A stretch of 16,333 nucleotides of DNA from an uncultured bacterium. Lineage in GTDB: Bacteria > Cyanobacteriota > Vampirovibrionia > Gastranaerophilales > Gastranaerophilaceae. The stretch is taken from positions 1-16,333 of the forward strand of contig CAMAGQ010000023.1 in NCBI GenBank assembly GCA_945833895.1. The letters run 5' to 3'. Positions 6,824 through 13,929 of the stretch are shown here, one piece after another (the first letter of the stretch is position 1; the number at the start of each line of letters is the position of its first letter). Position numbers and translations under genes: made by a program. A model generated the notes under the pieces. The model was not told where the DNA came from, ran no database searches, and was given only the letters and a program-made list of their open reading frames with translations.

Positions 6824-7387
6824 TTATTTTTCCGGAGTTACTTTTTTAGGGGACTTTATAGCGTTCATAATCGGATGGATTAACGGATGAGAAATTACAG
6901 GGGCAAGTATTGCCAATCCGGCAACAGAGCCGAACATTGCACCAGCTTCAATTGCACCTTTTGCAATATTTACGTTAAGATTTTCTTTTGTAAATGTATC
7001 ACCGCTTGTTATATTTTTATTTAATTCTGCAATTTTTGCGGCTTTTTCGGTTTCGTTCATCTTATAAAAACTCGAAAGGTCTTTTGTCTGCTTAAAGGCT
7101 TCAAATACTCGTTCTTCAGGGTACATTTTTTTAGCAAGTTTATATGCGCCTTTTCTGCAAACAGGGATTATTACAGAGAGATATATTCCAAGGCAAGTTA
7201 GTTGATATAAAAATTCTTTTATTGCTGAAAATCTTTTTGTTTGAGAATCAATTTGTTTATCTGCAAGAATAAATGCAGGACGTCCTACGGCTTTCAGGCA
7301 GGTTTCAGTAGTAACCTGAGTTACTGTACTCTGGGTCATGTTATAGATTGTCGGGTTTGTTATAATATTTTGAATTCCTGCTAACAT
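6824..7387 (-). CDS. Small membrane protein, paralogue of its upstream neighbour
   Basis: 187-residue protein of unknown function. Two hydrophobic stretches are visible, about 59-76 (FLYQLTCLGIYLSVIIPV) and 150-173 (a Gly/Ala/Pro-rich segment, GSVAGLAILAPVISHP), separated by a charged region, with a basic tail. Residues 36-58 contain R-P-x-F-x3-D-K-x3-S-x-T-K-R-F-S-A-I-K-E, which aligns without gaps to residues 37-59 of the preceding gene product, so the two are paralogues. There is no cleavable signal peptide. The ATG lies one base after the upstream stop, with GGTGGGA as ribosome site, so the pair is translationally coupled. The family looks lineage-specific. No enzymatic motif was seen and the function is unknown. 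Confidence 0.8.
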   Translation of the reverse strand: MLAGIQNIITNPTIYNMTQSTVTQVTTETCLKAVGRPAFILADKQIDSQTKRFSAIKEFLYQLTCLGIYLSVIIPVCRKGAYKLAKKMYPEERVFEAFKQTKDLSSFYKMNETEKAAKIAELNKNITSGDTFTKENLNVNIAKGAIEAGAMFGSVAGLAILAPVISHPLIHPIMNAIKSPKKVTPEK

Positions 7388-7388
7388 A

Positions 7389-7937
7389 TTATCCCACCTT
7401 CATTCCTGAATTTGTAAACGTTGACATACTTATTCTTCTTGCCGGATAGTTATGAATAGCAGTTGGTGCTGAAAATTTCTGAAATACAGGCGGATTTGAA
7501 CCTGAGATAACATCAAAATGCTGTAGTTGTGAGGGTTGTCTTTTTTCGCTGTTTTTGTTGAAAATTTTATCGGTAAAAGGTTTTACCACAAGAGAGCAAA
7601 GTCCCGGAATAACGACAAGAGCCGCAGTACAAACGCCGACAAATCGGAGGTTATGTTTCGCCATTTTTGCTTTTTCGGCATCTTTAATTAATTCTGCACC
7701 TTTACCTGCTATGGTTCCACAAAGTATGTAAGTTGGAATAGCAATAACTTCGGTCAAACCTTCGCGCAATGCCGTGTATTTTTTGGTTTCAGAGGATTCT
7801 TTTTTATCCATCATTGTAAAAAGAGGACGAAATATACCTTTGGCAGTAGCAATTGCAACCACTATGTATGCAGGGTTGTTGTTACTTCCAAGATGTTCAA
7901 GAAATGTTTTTATCCCTTTTTTGTAATTTATCGCCAT
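7389..7937 (-). CDS. Small membrane protein, first of a tandem paralogous pair
   Basis: 182-residue protein of unknown function. Hydrophobic segments lie at about 60-80 (GLTEVIAIPTYILCGTIAG) and about 97-120 (FVGVCTAALVVIPGLCSLVV), so it is probably an integral membrane protein. Residues 37-59 carry the motif shared with the downstream protein: Arg-Pro, Phe40, Asp44-Lys45, Ser49, Thr51-Lys52, Ala56, Glu59. The C-terminal 50 residues are polar, Ser/Pro/Asn-rich and probably disordered, and have no counterpart in the paralogue. The start has only a weak ribosome site. The 116-base gap to tag (7938-8053) is AT-rich. It holds a TACAAT (minus strand, 7987-7992) without a good -35, and no clear tag terminator, so the pair may be read through from tag. 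Confidence 0.8.
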   Translation of the reverse strand: MAINYKKGIKTFLEHLGSNNNPAYIVVAIATAKGIFRPLFTMMDKKESSETKKYTALREGLTEVIAIPTYILCGTIAGKGAELIKDAEKAKMAKHNLRFVGVCTAALVVIPGLCSLVVKPFTDKIFNKNSEKRQPSQLQHFDVISGSNPPVFQKFSAPTAIHNYPARRISMSTFTNSGMKVG

Positions 7938-8053
7938 TTATATTTCTTACTTTTTGTTTATAAAATATGAATCCGAACCATAGATTATTGTAAAACAAAA
8001 CTTCTAAAAAGTCCTATTTGTATACTAAATTTAACTATTGTTTTTTACAATTC

Positions 8054-8611
8054 TTAATCTAGCCTATTACTATAGCGGAAACAAGTTTTTTCATGGTCGT
8101 TAACCACTCCAATTGCTTGCAGGTACGAGTATATAATTACTGTTCCCACATACTTCATCCCTCTTTTTTTCAAGTCTTTTGAAATTGTATCAGATAGAGG
8201 TGTGGAAACAGGAATTTCGTTATTTTGGTTTACAATTATTTTATTTCCAGTAAAATGCCAGATATAATTTGAAAAACTTCCGTATTCCGATTGGATTTCT
8301 CTGAAAATTTTTGCGTTATTTATCGTAGCGATTATTTTCCCGCGGCATCTTATAATTTTTTCATTTTTAACAAGTTCTTCGACTTTTTTCTCCGAATAGT
8401 TGCTTACTTTTATGACGTCAAAATTATCAAAGGCTTGCCTGAACGCTTCCCGACGTTTTAGGATAGTCAGCCAGGATAGTCCGGCTTGAAAGGATTCAAG
8501 TATAAGCAGTTCAAAGAGTTCTCGGTCGTCATATTTTGGAACTCCCCATTCTTCATCGTGGTATTTTACGTAAATTTCTGACTTTTCGTCAACCCAAAAA
8601 CATCTTTTCAT
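8054..8611 (-). CDS. tag: DNA-3-methyladenine glycosylase I
   Basis: Base-excision repair enzyme that removes 3-methyladenine from alkylated DNA. At 185 residues it is close to E. coli Tag (187). The zinc-snap ligands are all present: Cys4 (MKRCFW), His18 (KYHDEEWGVP), His173 and Cys177 (NDHEKTC). The conserved Glu39 lies in LESFQAGLSWLTILKRRE, and IIRCRGKI, TPLSDTISKDLKKRGMKYVGT and YSYLQAIGVVNDH follow as expected. The start cannot be moved downstream without losing Cys4. No ribosome site precedes the ATG. A strong -10 lies only seven bases away, implying a leaderless mRNA. The gene diverges from the giant TPR gene. Confidence 0.96.
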   Translation of the reverse strand: MKRCFWVDEKSEIYVKYHDEEWGVPKYDDRELFELLILESFQAGLSWLTILKRREAFRQAFDNFDVIKVSNYSEKKVEELVKNEKIIRCRGKIIATINNAKIFREIQSEYGSFSNYIWHFTGNKIIVNQNNEIPVSTPLSDTISKDLKKRGMKYVGTVIIYSYLQAIGVVNDHEKTCFRYSNRLD

Positions 8612-8618
8612 AGTAATT

Positions 8619-8648
8619 ATTATAACTCATTGGTAAATTTTTTGTGAA
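8619..8648 (-). promoter_or_regulatory. Promoter of tag, leaderless configuration
   Basis: Minus strand: TTCACA (8643-8648, five of six), an 18-base spacer and TATAAT (8619-8624, six of six). Only seven bases separate the -10 from the A of the tag ATG, so transcription should start at or within a base or two of the start codon. Confidence 0.6.
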
Positions 8649-8652
8649 AATA

Positions 8653-8682
8653 TTATCAAATATTACATTTTCTATGTATAAT
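8653..8682 (+). promoter_or_regulatory. Promoter of the large TPR gene
   Basis: TTATCA (8653-8658, four of six), an 18-base spacer and perfect TATAAT (8677-8682). Transcription would start near 8689, giving a leader of about 24 bases with AGGTG (8703-8707) as ribosome site. Its -35 lies four bases from that of the divergent tag promoter. Confidence 0.5.
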
Positions 8683-8712
8683 GTAATTGAGGTATGTTTA
8701 GTAGGTGTAAAT

Positions 8713-11700
8713 ATGATAAATAAGAAGAATTTAGGGTTAGTATTAGGGTTAGTTCTTAGTTTATATACAATTTCTCCGGCGATTGCTCAGGAGGAAGTTG
8801 TGGCAGAAGATGCTGCAACTGAGCAAGAAACAACGTTGAAGGAAGAAAGCGAAGTTAAGGTTGACAGAGAAACTCCGGAAAAAGTTACGGAGTTAATCAA
8901 TAAAAAAGATTACGAAGCGGCATTGCCGTTGATAGATGCTTATATTGCATCAAAACCTAAGAAATATCAGGGTTACAAATTGCGTGGAGATGTTTATTAT
9001 GCCTTACGCAGATATGATTTAGCGGTTCAGGATTATCAAAAGGCTGTTGATATCAAAACAGATAACGATAAACTGGCGACAGGAACAAAAGTTTTGAGTG
9101 CGGTTGTTTTGGGGGCTGATAAGCAGGAACAATACCAGAACCCTGAACTCGGTTTGTTATATGCACGTTTGATGTATGCTCAAAAAGCAGTGAACAGCAA
9201 TATGTATGAAGTTTCACTTAAAAAGGCTTTAGAATACAATTCTCATCAGTATTTGCCGACCCCGAAGAAAGAAGAAATTTCAAAGATAAATTGTCCTCAA
9301 AAATATGGCAAAATTTTCAATCCTCAAGGGGTTGATGCTGATATTTCTGCGATAATTGATGATATTGAGAAAAAGCATTTCTCAGAAGCCGTGTATAAAC
9401 TTCCAAAATTAACCTCTGAATGTCCGAACTATTACCTCGGTCAATATTTAACAGGTGTTGTTATGGTTGGCATGGAGCAAGAACAAGAGGCGATTAACGC
9501 TTTTCATAACGCATTAAAATTAAATCCGAAAGATTTTGAATCTTATGCAAGTTTGGGTTTGTTGTATTATGAAAAGGCTGAAAAGACTTTCAACAAAGAT
9601 TATGTGCAAAAATCAATTGATAATTTCAATAAAGCAATTGCTCTAAATCCAAATTGTCATACTTACTATTTCTACTTGGGGTTAAACCAACTTGAGTTAG
9701 GGAATTACGATATTGCTGTCGGGAATTTTAAAAAGTCATTATCCATAAAAAATAACGACTACAACAGTATGTACTATAAATCTATCGCTCAATATCTTCA
9801 AAAAGATTACTACGGAGTTATCAGCGAAACAACAAACATGCTTTACCGCAGAGTTTCAAATTACAATTCCGTACTGTATTTGAGGGCTTTGGCATATTAC
9901 AAAATGAAAGACACCGAATCTGCGATTGCTGATATCGAAAAAATTCATCAGAGTTTAAACGATATTTATAATATTGATGTGAAACCGTTAACACCGAAAG
10001 AGCAGGTTTTGGACACTTATTTGTACTATTTGCAAAGCAGAATCTCAAGAGATAACGGAATGGGTGCAAAATCGGATTTGCAAAAGGCTTACAAAAACCC
10101 TGTAATTGCGTTGTTGGATACCAGAAAAAACGATTTTGAACATGCTAATTTTAAATTGGCAAATTCTGATATTGAAAAACAGTATGAGTATTTGGTTACA
10201 ACTTTTGACGATTTGGGCGTTGGGTTTGAATATCTAAACCCTGATTACAAAATCGTTGCAAAGAGCAAAACTTCGCCTGCTCAAACTTCTGAAAAAGTTG
10301 CCGTAAATTCTCAAGAAGAGCAAAAAGTTCAAGAAGAGGAGAAAACTCAAGAGCCTGAGGTTGATAAATTGCCCCAAGCGAATGAAATGCCGCAACAACA
10401 AGAAATTTCGCAAAAAGTTGAAGAACAACCTGGACAACAAAGCGAATCTGAAGTTGAGGAGAGTTTGGCAGAAGATGTTGAAACCGTTCAGGCAAACGAT
10501 GAAGATGATATGGTGAAAAAACTTTCCGAATTTGTGGCTGCTGAGAAAAAGTTTGCACAAGAAAGTCAGGAAGAAATTGCTGAAAAAACTTTATTAGCGG
10601 AAGAAAACTCTCCTGTAACGGTTTTTGACCCTGATACTTTGATTTTTGCTTCGGATAATGAGCAAAAAGAAGAACTTCCTGTTGCTGAGAAAAAAGAGAT
10701 TACTGAGAATTTGACAACAGAAAATTCTAAAGTTGAAGAAGAAAAACCGCAACTTCGTGAAGATTCTGATACTCAGGAGGTCGTTCAATCTGAAAATCTT
10801 GAAGAGCCTGAACTTGTTAAACAGGCAGAGCAAAAGGTTGAGGAAGTTATACAATCAGAACAAACTCAATCGACAGAACTTGTAGAACAGGCTGCACAAG
10901 TTGAGAAAGCAGAACAAGTTGAAAAACAGATTGAAAAAGTTGAACAGCAACTTGAAGAAGTTATGCAGACAGAACAAGCAACTCAGGCGGTTCAAGATGT
11001 TTTGACGGATGCTGAAAATGTTTTGCAAACCAAAGAAACTCCAATTGAGAACAAAAAAATAAATCTTCCAATAAAAGAAAAATATGCAAACGTAGATTTG
11101 TCTGAATTTGAAGTTAAAACTAAGAAAACACCTGATGTGAAGGAGGAAGATGAGGTTATTTTCTTAGAGCCTGAGTCTTTATTCAAGAAAAAAGAAAAGG
11201 AAGTTCAGGAACGTTTGAATAATTTAACATTAGTTCCTGCTTCAAATGTTCAGCCAAAGGATGAAAAGTTGGCACTTCCTGCAACGTCTTCTAAGCAGAC
11301 AGTTGACGTTAATATAACCAAAAATTCTGATGAACCTGTTAACGTTGATGAGGTTTCAATTTCTGAACAATCTGAAAACCATGAAGAGCCTGCTCTTATT
11401 GAGCCCGAAGAGATTAACTTCCCTGAAAAGATTGTAAAATCTGTTGAAAAAGCATCTGAGGTTGTTGCTGATGAGGCGGCAGTTGACGAAACTCCGACGG
11501 TCAAAAACTTTACAAAGGGCGATTTGACAGAAAAAGTCGTAAATGAGATTGAAACTAAGGAAGAATTGGTTGAAGAAAAACCTTCCGAGGATGCAATTTC
11601 TGAAGAACCGCTTGCAGAGGATGTGAAAGAACCTGTCGCTGAGGAAGTTTCAGAGGAAAATCCTGCTCAAGAAATTCAATCTGAGAAGCCTGAAAAACAA

Positions 11701-12399
11701 AAGAAAATCAAAAAATCAAAACAAAAAGATAATTTGATTATTGCAGTTGGCGGTAACGTTGACGATTATGCTGTCCAGCCTGAAGAAAAAGTTAAAAAAG
11801 AAAAACCTAAAAAGAAAAATAAAGCGAAAAAGGCAGAAAAATCTGATGTTCAAACTCCTGCAATAATTGAGGATGAAGTTCAATCAGAACAGACAGCCGA
11901 GTCTGCAACTCTGCAAACGGAAGAGGTTTCTGAAATAAATAAAGAAGAACTTCCTGAAACCGAGCAGAAACCTGAACTCAGAATGCCTGAAAATCAAACG
12001 GTTTCTGAAACTACTCAATCTGTTGAAGAAAAAGAACTTCAACAAGAACCGACAGTAAAAAAAGAAGTTGCAGTAACTCCTAATGTCGGAAAATCTGAGG
12101 TTGAGGAAACCGAGCCTGAACAGCCGCAAGAAACCAAGGTTGAGGAAGAAAAAGATGTTGTAACCGAATCTGAGCAACCGCAAGTAACCAAGGTTGAAGA
12201 GGAAAAAGAAGTCACAACTGAACTTGAACAGCCTCAAGTATCTGACGTAGAGGAAGAAAATGAAGTTGCGGAGAGCGAAGAGGTTGAAGATGAACAGGCA
12301 CAAGTTCAACAAAAACCTAAGAAAATATCTTTCTGGAAACGTCTTTTCTCACGCAAAAAGCCTGCTCAGACTCCTGAAGTTGAACCGGTGGCTGAATAA
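8713..12399 (+). CDS. Exported TPR protein with long Glu-rich repetitive tail
   Basis: 1228-residue protein of unknown function, predicted to be exported. Residues 1-25 form a Sec-type signal peptide (MINKK, hydrophobic core, cleavage after AIA|Q at 25/26). There is no lipobox. Tetratricopeptide repeats occupy about 54-130 and 230-410, including KDYEAALPLIDAYIASKPK, YDLAVQDYQKAVDI, INAFHNALKLNPKDFESYAS, SIDNFNKAIALNPNCHTYY and NYDIAVGNFKKSLSI. From about 515 on (10255-12399) the chain is low-complexity, dominated by Glu, Gln, Val, Lys and Ser, and probably disordered. It holds two Lys-rich blocks near 11692-11730 and 11792-11838, three 18-residue tandem repeats (12112-12273), and ends in a basic aromatic patch, KKISFWKRLFSRKKP, then an acidic tail. 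The start is chosen for the signal peptide and the AGGTG at 8703-8707. An in-frame GTG at 8644 lies upstream of the candidate -10 and is rejected. The cysteines are few. A surface or periplasmic scaffold is the likely role, by inference. Confidence 0.87.
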   Translation: MINKKNLGLVLGLVLSLYTISPAIAQEEVVAEDAATEQETTLKEESEVKVDRETPEKVTELINKKDYEAALPLIDAYIASKPKKYQGYKLRGDVYYALRRYDLAVQDYQKAVDIKTDNDKLATGTKVLSAVVLGADKQEQYQNPELGLLYARLMYAQKAVNSNMYEVSLKKALEYNSHQYLPTPKKEEISKINCPQKYGKIFNPQGVDADISAIIDDIEKKHFSEAVYKLPKLTSECPNYYLGQYLTGVVMVGMEQEQEAINAFHNALKLNPKDFESYASLGLLYYEKAEKTFNKDYVQKSIDNFNKAIALNPNCHTYYFYLGLNQLELGNYDIAVGNFKKSLSIKNNDYNSMYYKSIAQYLQKDYYGVISETTNMLYRRVSNYNSVLYLRALAYYKMKDTESAIADIEKIHQSLNDIYNIDVKPLTPKEQVLDTYLYYLQSRISRDNGMGAKSDLQKAYKNPVIALLDTRKNDFEHANFKLANSDIEKQYEYLVTTFDDLGVGFEYLNPDYKIVAKSKTSPAQTSEKVAVNSQEEQKVQEEEKTQEPEVDKLPQANEMPQQQEISQKVEEQPGQQSESEVEESLAEDVETVQANDEDDMVKKLSEFVAAEKKFAQESQEEIAEKTLLAEENSPVTVFDPDTLIFASDNEQKEELPVAEKKEITENLTTENSKVEEEKPQLREDSDTQEVVQSENLEEPELVKQAEQKVEEVIQSEQTQSTELVEQAAQVEKAEQVEKQIEKVEQQLEEVMQTEQATQAVQDVLTDAENVLQTKETPIENKKINLPIKEKYANVDLSEFEVKTKKTPDVKEEDEVIFLEPESLFKKKEKEVQERLNNLTLVPASNVQPKDEKLALPATSSKQTVDVNITKNSDEPVNVDEVSISEQSENHEEPALIEPEEINFPEKIVKSVEKASEVVADEAAVDETPTVKNFTKGDLTEKVVNEIETKEELVEEKPSEDAISEEPLAEDVKEPVAEEVSEENPAQEIQSEKPEKQKKIKKSKQKDNLIIAVGGNVDDYAVQPEEKVKKEKPKKKNKAKKAEKSDVQTPAIIEDEVQSEQTAESATLQTEEVSEINKEELPETEQKPELRMPENQTVSETTQSVEEKELQQEPTVKKEVAVTPNVGKSEVEETEPEQPQETKVEEEKDVVTESEQPQVTKVEEEKEVTTELEQPQVSDVEEENEVAESEEVEDEQAQVQQKPKKISFWKRLFSRKKPAQTPEVEPVAE
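12112..12273 (+). repeat. Three tandem 54-bp coding repeats
   Basis: In-frame repeats at 12112-12165, 12166-12219 and 12220-12273 encode 18-residue units: EPEQPQETKVEEEKDVVT, ESEQPQVTKVEEEKEVTT and ELEQPQVSDVEEENEVAE. The first two are closest in DNA and the third has drifted, consistent with stepwise duplication. Confidence 0.85.
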
Positions 12400-12559
12400 T
12401 AACTACGGAAGATTTTTTAACAAATCATTTATATCAATACCTAAAATTAGTAGTTTACTACGTTCAGATGAGTAAAAGTAAAGGATATTATATGATTAAC
12501 TACAATTTTACTGTTTCCGTGAACAATTTGTAAAAAAGATGAAAGTTTCATATATTTGT

Positions 12560-12600
12560 AGTGGAGAAGTTCCAAATAATTGCCAGAGAACTTCTCCATT
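12560..12600 (+). terminator. Hairpin, probable terminator after the large TPR gene
   Basis: A 13-bp stem with one G-T pair (12560-12572 with 12588-12600; core GGAGAAGTTC and GAACTTCTCC) has a 15-base loop. The plus strand then reads ATTTTGAATAATTTATTTATT, T-rich but without a pure T-run, so termination may be modest. It sits 160 bases after the stop at 12399. The minus-strand side lacks a T-run, so it is not a good terminator for the convergent operon. Elsewhere in the gene-free stretch 12400-12729 only a 13-codon frame (12492-12533, with AAGGAT upstream) and the remnant at 12605 were noticed. Confidence 0.55.
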
Positions 12601-12604
12601 TTGA

Positions 12605-12733
12605 ATAATTTATTTATTACAAGATAGATTTGTTCCGGTTTATTATTCAGATGATAAAGATAAAGACTGCAAAGAAGGCACAGGTATTTCTTGCGGGTCG
12701 ATTTATATGAATGGTAGCGGAATATCTTTTTAA
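12605..12733 (+). pseudogene. Possible C-terminal remnant of an exported Cys-pair protein
   Basis: Open frame of 42 codons without a start codon, preceded by TGA at 12602-12604 and ending in TAA at 12731-12733. The translation looks protein-like: DRFVPVYYSDDKDKDC, then KEGTGISCGSIYMNGSGISF. The C-x2-GTG-x2-C ... NG pattern resembles, from memory, the C-terminal ends of prepilin-like proteins common in Melainabacteria. No upstream part of such a gene is visible, so this would be a decayed fragment. It overlaps the end of the convergent cysteine-protein gene by four bases. Chance is a real alternative. Confidence 0.22.
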
Positions 12734-13173
12734 AGAATATACTCATCAATTATATCGCAGGCGGTTGCTATAAAATGTTCGCAAGGGCGTTCTTCGTAGT
12801 ATTGTTCAGTTCTTTTTGTCGGTACAAATGAAGAGTGTTCCCCTTCTTCAAGTCCTAAAAGCTCACGGCAAATTATAGTTTGGTGGTGCTTTTTGAACTT
12901 TTCAGCAAGGTTTTGGATTAATTCATAATGTTTCGCTTTGATTTCATCGTTATTGTTTTCGGTGTAGCCTTTGGCAAGTCCTGCTATCATAAACATTGAA
13001 CTCACAGCACCGCAGACTTCACGCATTCTGCCCATTCCGCCCCCGAATGAAGAGGACATTTTTAGTGCCGTTTCTTTATCAAATCCGAATTTTTCAGCGT
13101 ATGTCATAAATACTGACTGGGCACAATTATATCCGTTTTTAAAGTTTTCTGTTGCGATTTCAGCGTTTTTCAT
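12730..13173 (-). CDS. C_GCAxxG_C_C family putative redox protein
   Basis: 147-residue cytoplasmic protein of the C_GCAxxG_C_C family, whose members are suspected metal- or redox-active proteins of undefined role. The signature cysteines are visible: Cys17 in GYNCAQSVF, Cys54 after the glycine-rich FGGGMGRMREVCGAV, Cys102 (IICREL), Cys131 (RPCEHF) and Cys139 (ATACD). The rest is helical, with no signal peptide or membrane segment. The start is placed at the ATG nine bases after GGAG. An in-frame TTG at 13177-13179, directly after the upstream stop, lies only three bases from that ribosome site and is less likely. It is the last gene of the minus-strand operon from ppiC. No clear terminator follows on this strand. 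The family assignment is good, the function unknown. Confidence 0.87.
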   Translation of the reverse strand: MKNAEIATENFKNGYNCAQSVFMTYAEKFGFDKETALKMSSSFGGGMGRMREVCGAVSSMFMIAGLAKGYTENNNDEIKAKHYELIQNLAEKFKKHHQTIICRELLGLEEGEHSSFVPTKRTEQYYEERPCEHFIATACDIIDEYIL

Positions 13174-13179
13174 TTTCAA

Positions 13180-13929
13180 TTACTCCACAAATAATTCATA
13201 TAAAATTACGGAAACAGATGCCGCTAAATTCAGCGATTCAACTGTTTTTGCCATTTCAATTTTGACTGAATTGGTTGAAAATTCTATCAATTCGTCAGAC
13301 AATCCTGAGGCTTCGCTTCCAAACAGGATAACCGCAGGCGTTTTGATTTTGAATTGTTTTAGCAAATTGTTACTTCTTGGAAGTGTTGCAATCCGTTGAA
13401 ATTTCGCAAAAGTTTGTTCTAAAACTGCATAATCTTTTATGTGAAAAATCGGCAACTTCCAAAGGTTTCCGACAGACGAGCGAACGCATTTCGGGTTGTA
13501 AATATCCACACTGTCACCGTATAGCACAATCGCTTCTGCTCCAAATGCAACAGATGAGCGGATAATTGTACCAAGATTTCCCAAATCTTTTATGTTTTCG
13601 AGTAATACAACTTTTTTCAAGTTTTTCAAAATCTCAATATCGTAGACTTTTTGAATTCCGATTGCGACGGATTCAGGAGCAGAGTCGGTTGTCGCGAGTT
13701 TTTTCAATACAGGTTCAGTTGTTTCTACCAAAATATCTTTTGCAAAATCGTACTCGGCGATTTTGTTTTTGTTGACAAAAATTTTTTCAAGAACTATTCC
13801 TGAGTCAAACGCCTCTTTTATTGCCTTGTAGCCTTCAAGCAGGAACTTATTTTCCGCACTGCGGTACTTTTTTTGTTGAAGTTTGACTGTATTTTTAACC
13901 AGTTCGTTGTTTACGCTTGTGATTTCCAT
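13180..13929 (-). CDS. SpoU/TrmH-family RNA 2'-O-ribose methyltransferase
   Basis: S-adenosylmethionine-dependent methyltransferase of the SPOUT superfamily, which methylates ribose 2'-OH in rRNA or tRNA. At 249 residues it has the usual two-part layout: an N-terminal substrate-binding part (residues 1-95, with KKYRSAENKFLLEGYKAIKEA typical of RlmB/TsnR-like members) and the knotted catalytic domain. The three SpoU motifs are clear: motif 1 ENIKDLGNLGTIIRSS (111-126), motif 2 ILFGSEASGLSDELI (201-215) and motif 3 SLNLAASVSVILYE (232-245). The target cannot be read from the sequence. 23S rRNA is the common one for such proteins, so no gene symbol is given. The ATG overlaps the aminopeptidase stop by one base (TAATG), with GAGGTG five bases upstream, so translation is coupled. 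Confidence 0.93.
   Translation of the reverse strand: MEITSVNNELVKNTVKLQQKKYRSAENKFLLEGYKAIKEAFDSGIVLEKIFVNKNKIAEYDFAKDILVETTEPVLKKLATTDSAPESVAIGIQKVYDIEILKNLKKVVLLENIKDLGNLGTIIRSSVAFGAEAIVLYGDSVDIYNPKCVRSSVGNLWKLPIFHIKDYAVLEQTFAKFQRIATLPRSNNLLKQFKIKTPAVILFGSEASGLSDELIEFSTNSVKIEMAKTVESLNLAASVSVILYELFVE

Noticed and set aside
8644..8712. GTG start adding 23 residues to the giant TPR protein
   Set aside because: It would place the signal peptide internally and lies upstream of the candidate -10. The ATG at 8713 gives a classical signal peptide and has AGGTG before it.
9821..12312. Several antisense open frames of 60-142 codons within the giant gene
   Set aside because: They are complements of Glu/Lys/Gln-rich codons and give Phe/Leu/Ser-rich nonsense without ribosome sites.
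12447..12749. 100-codon minus-strand frame in the gap after the giant gene
   Set aside because: It overlaps the end of the cysteine-protein gene on the same strand and runs through a 13-bp hairpin. The composition is AT-driven and no ribosome site fits.
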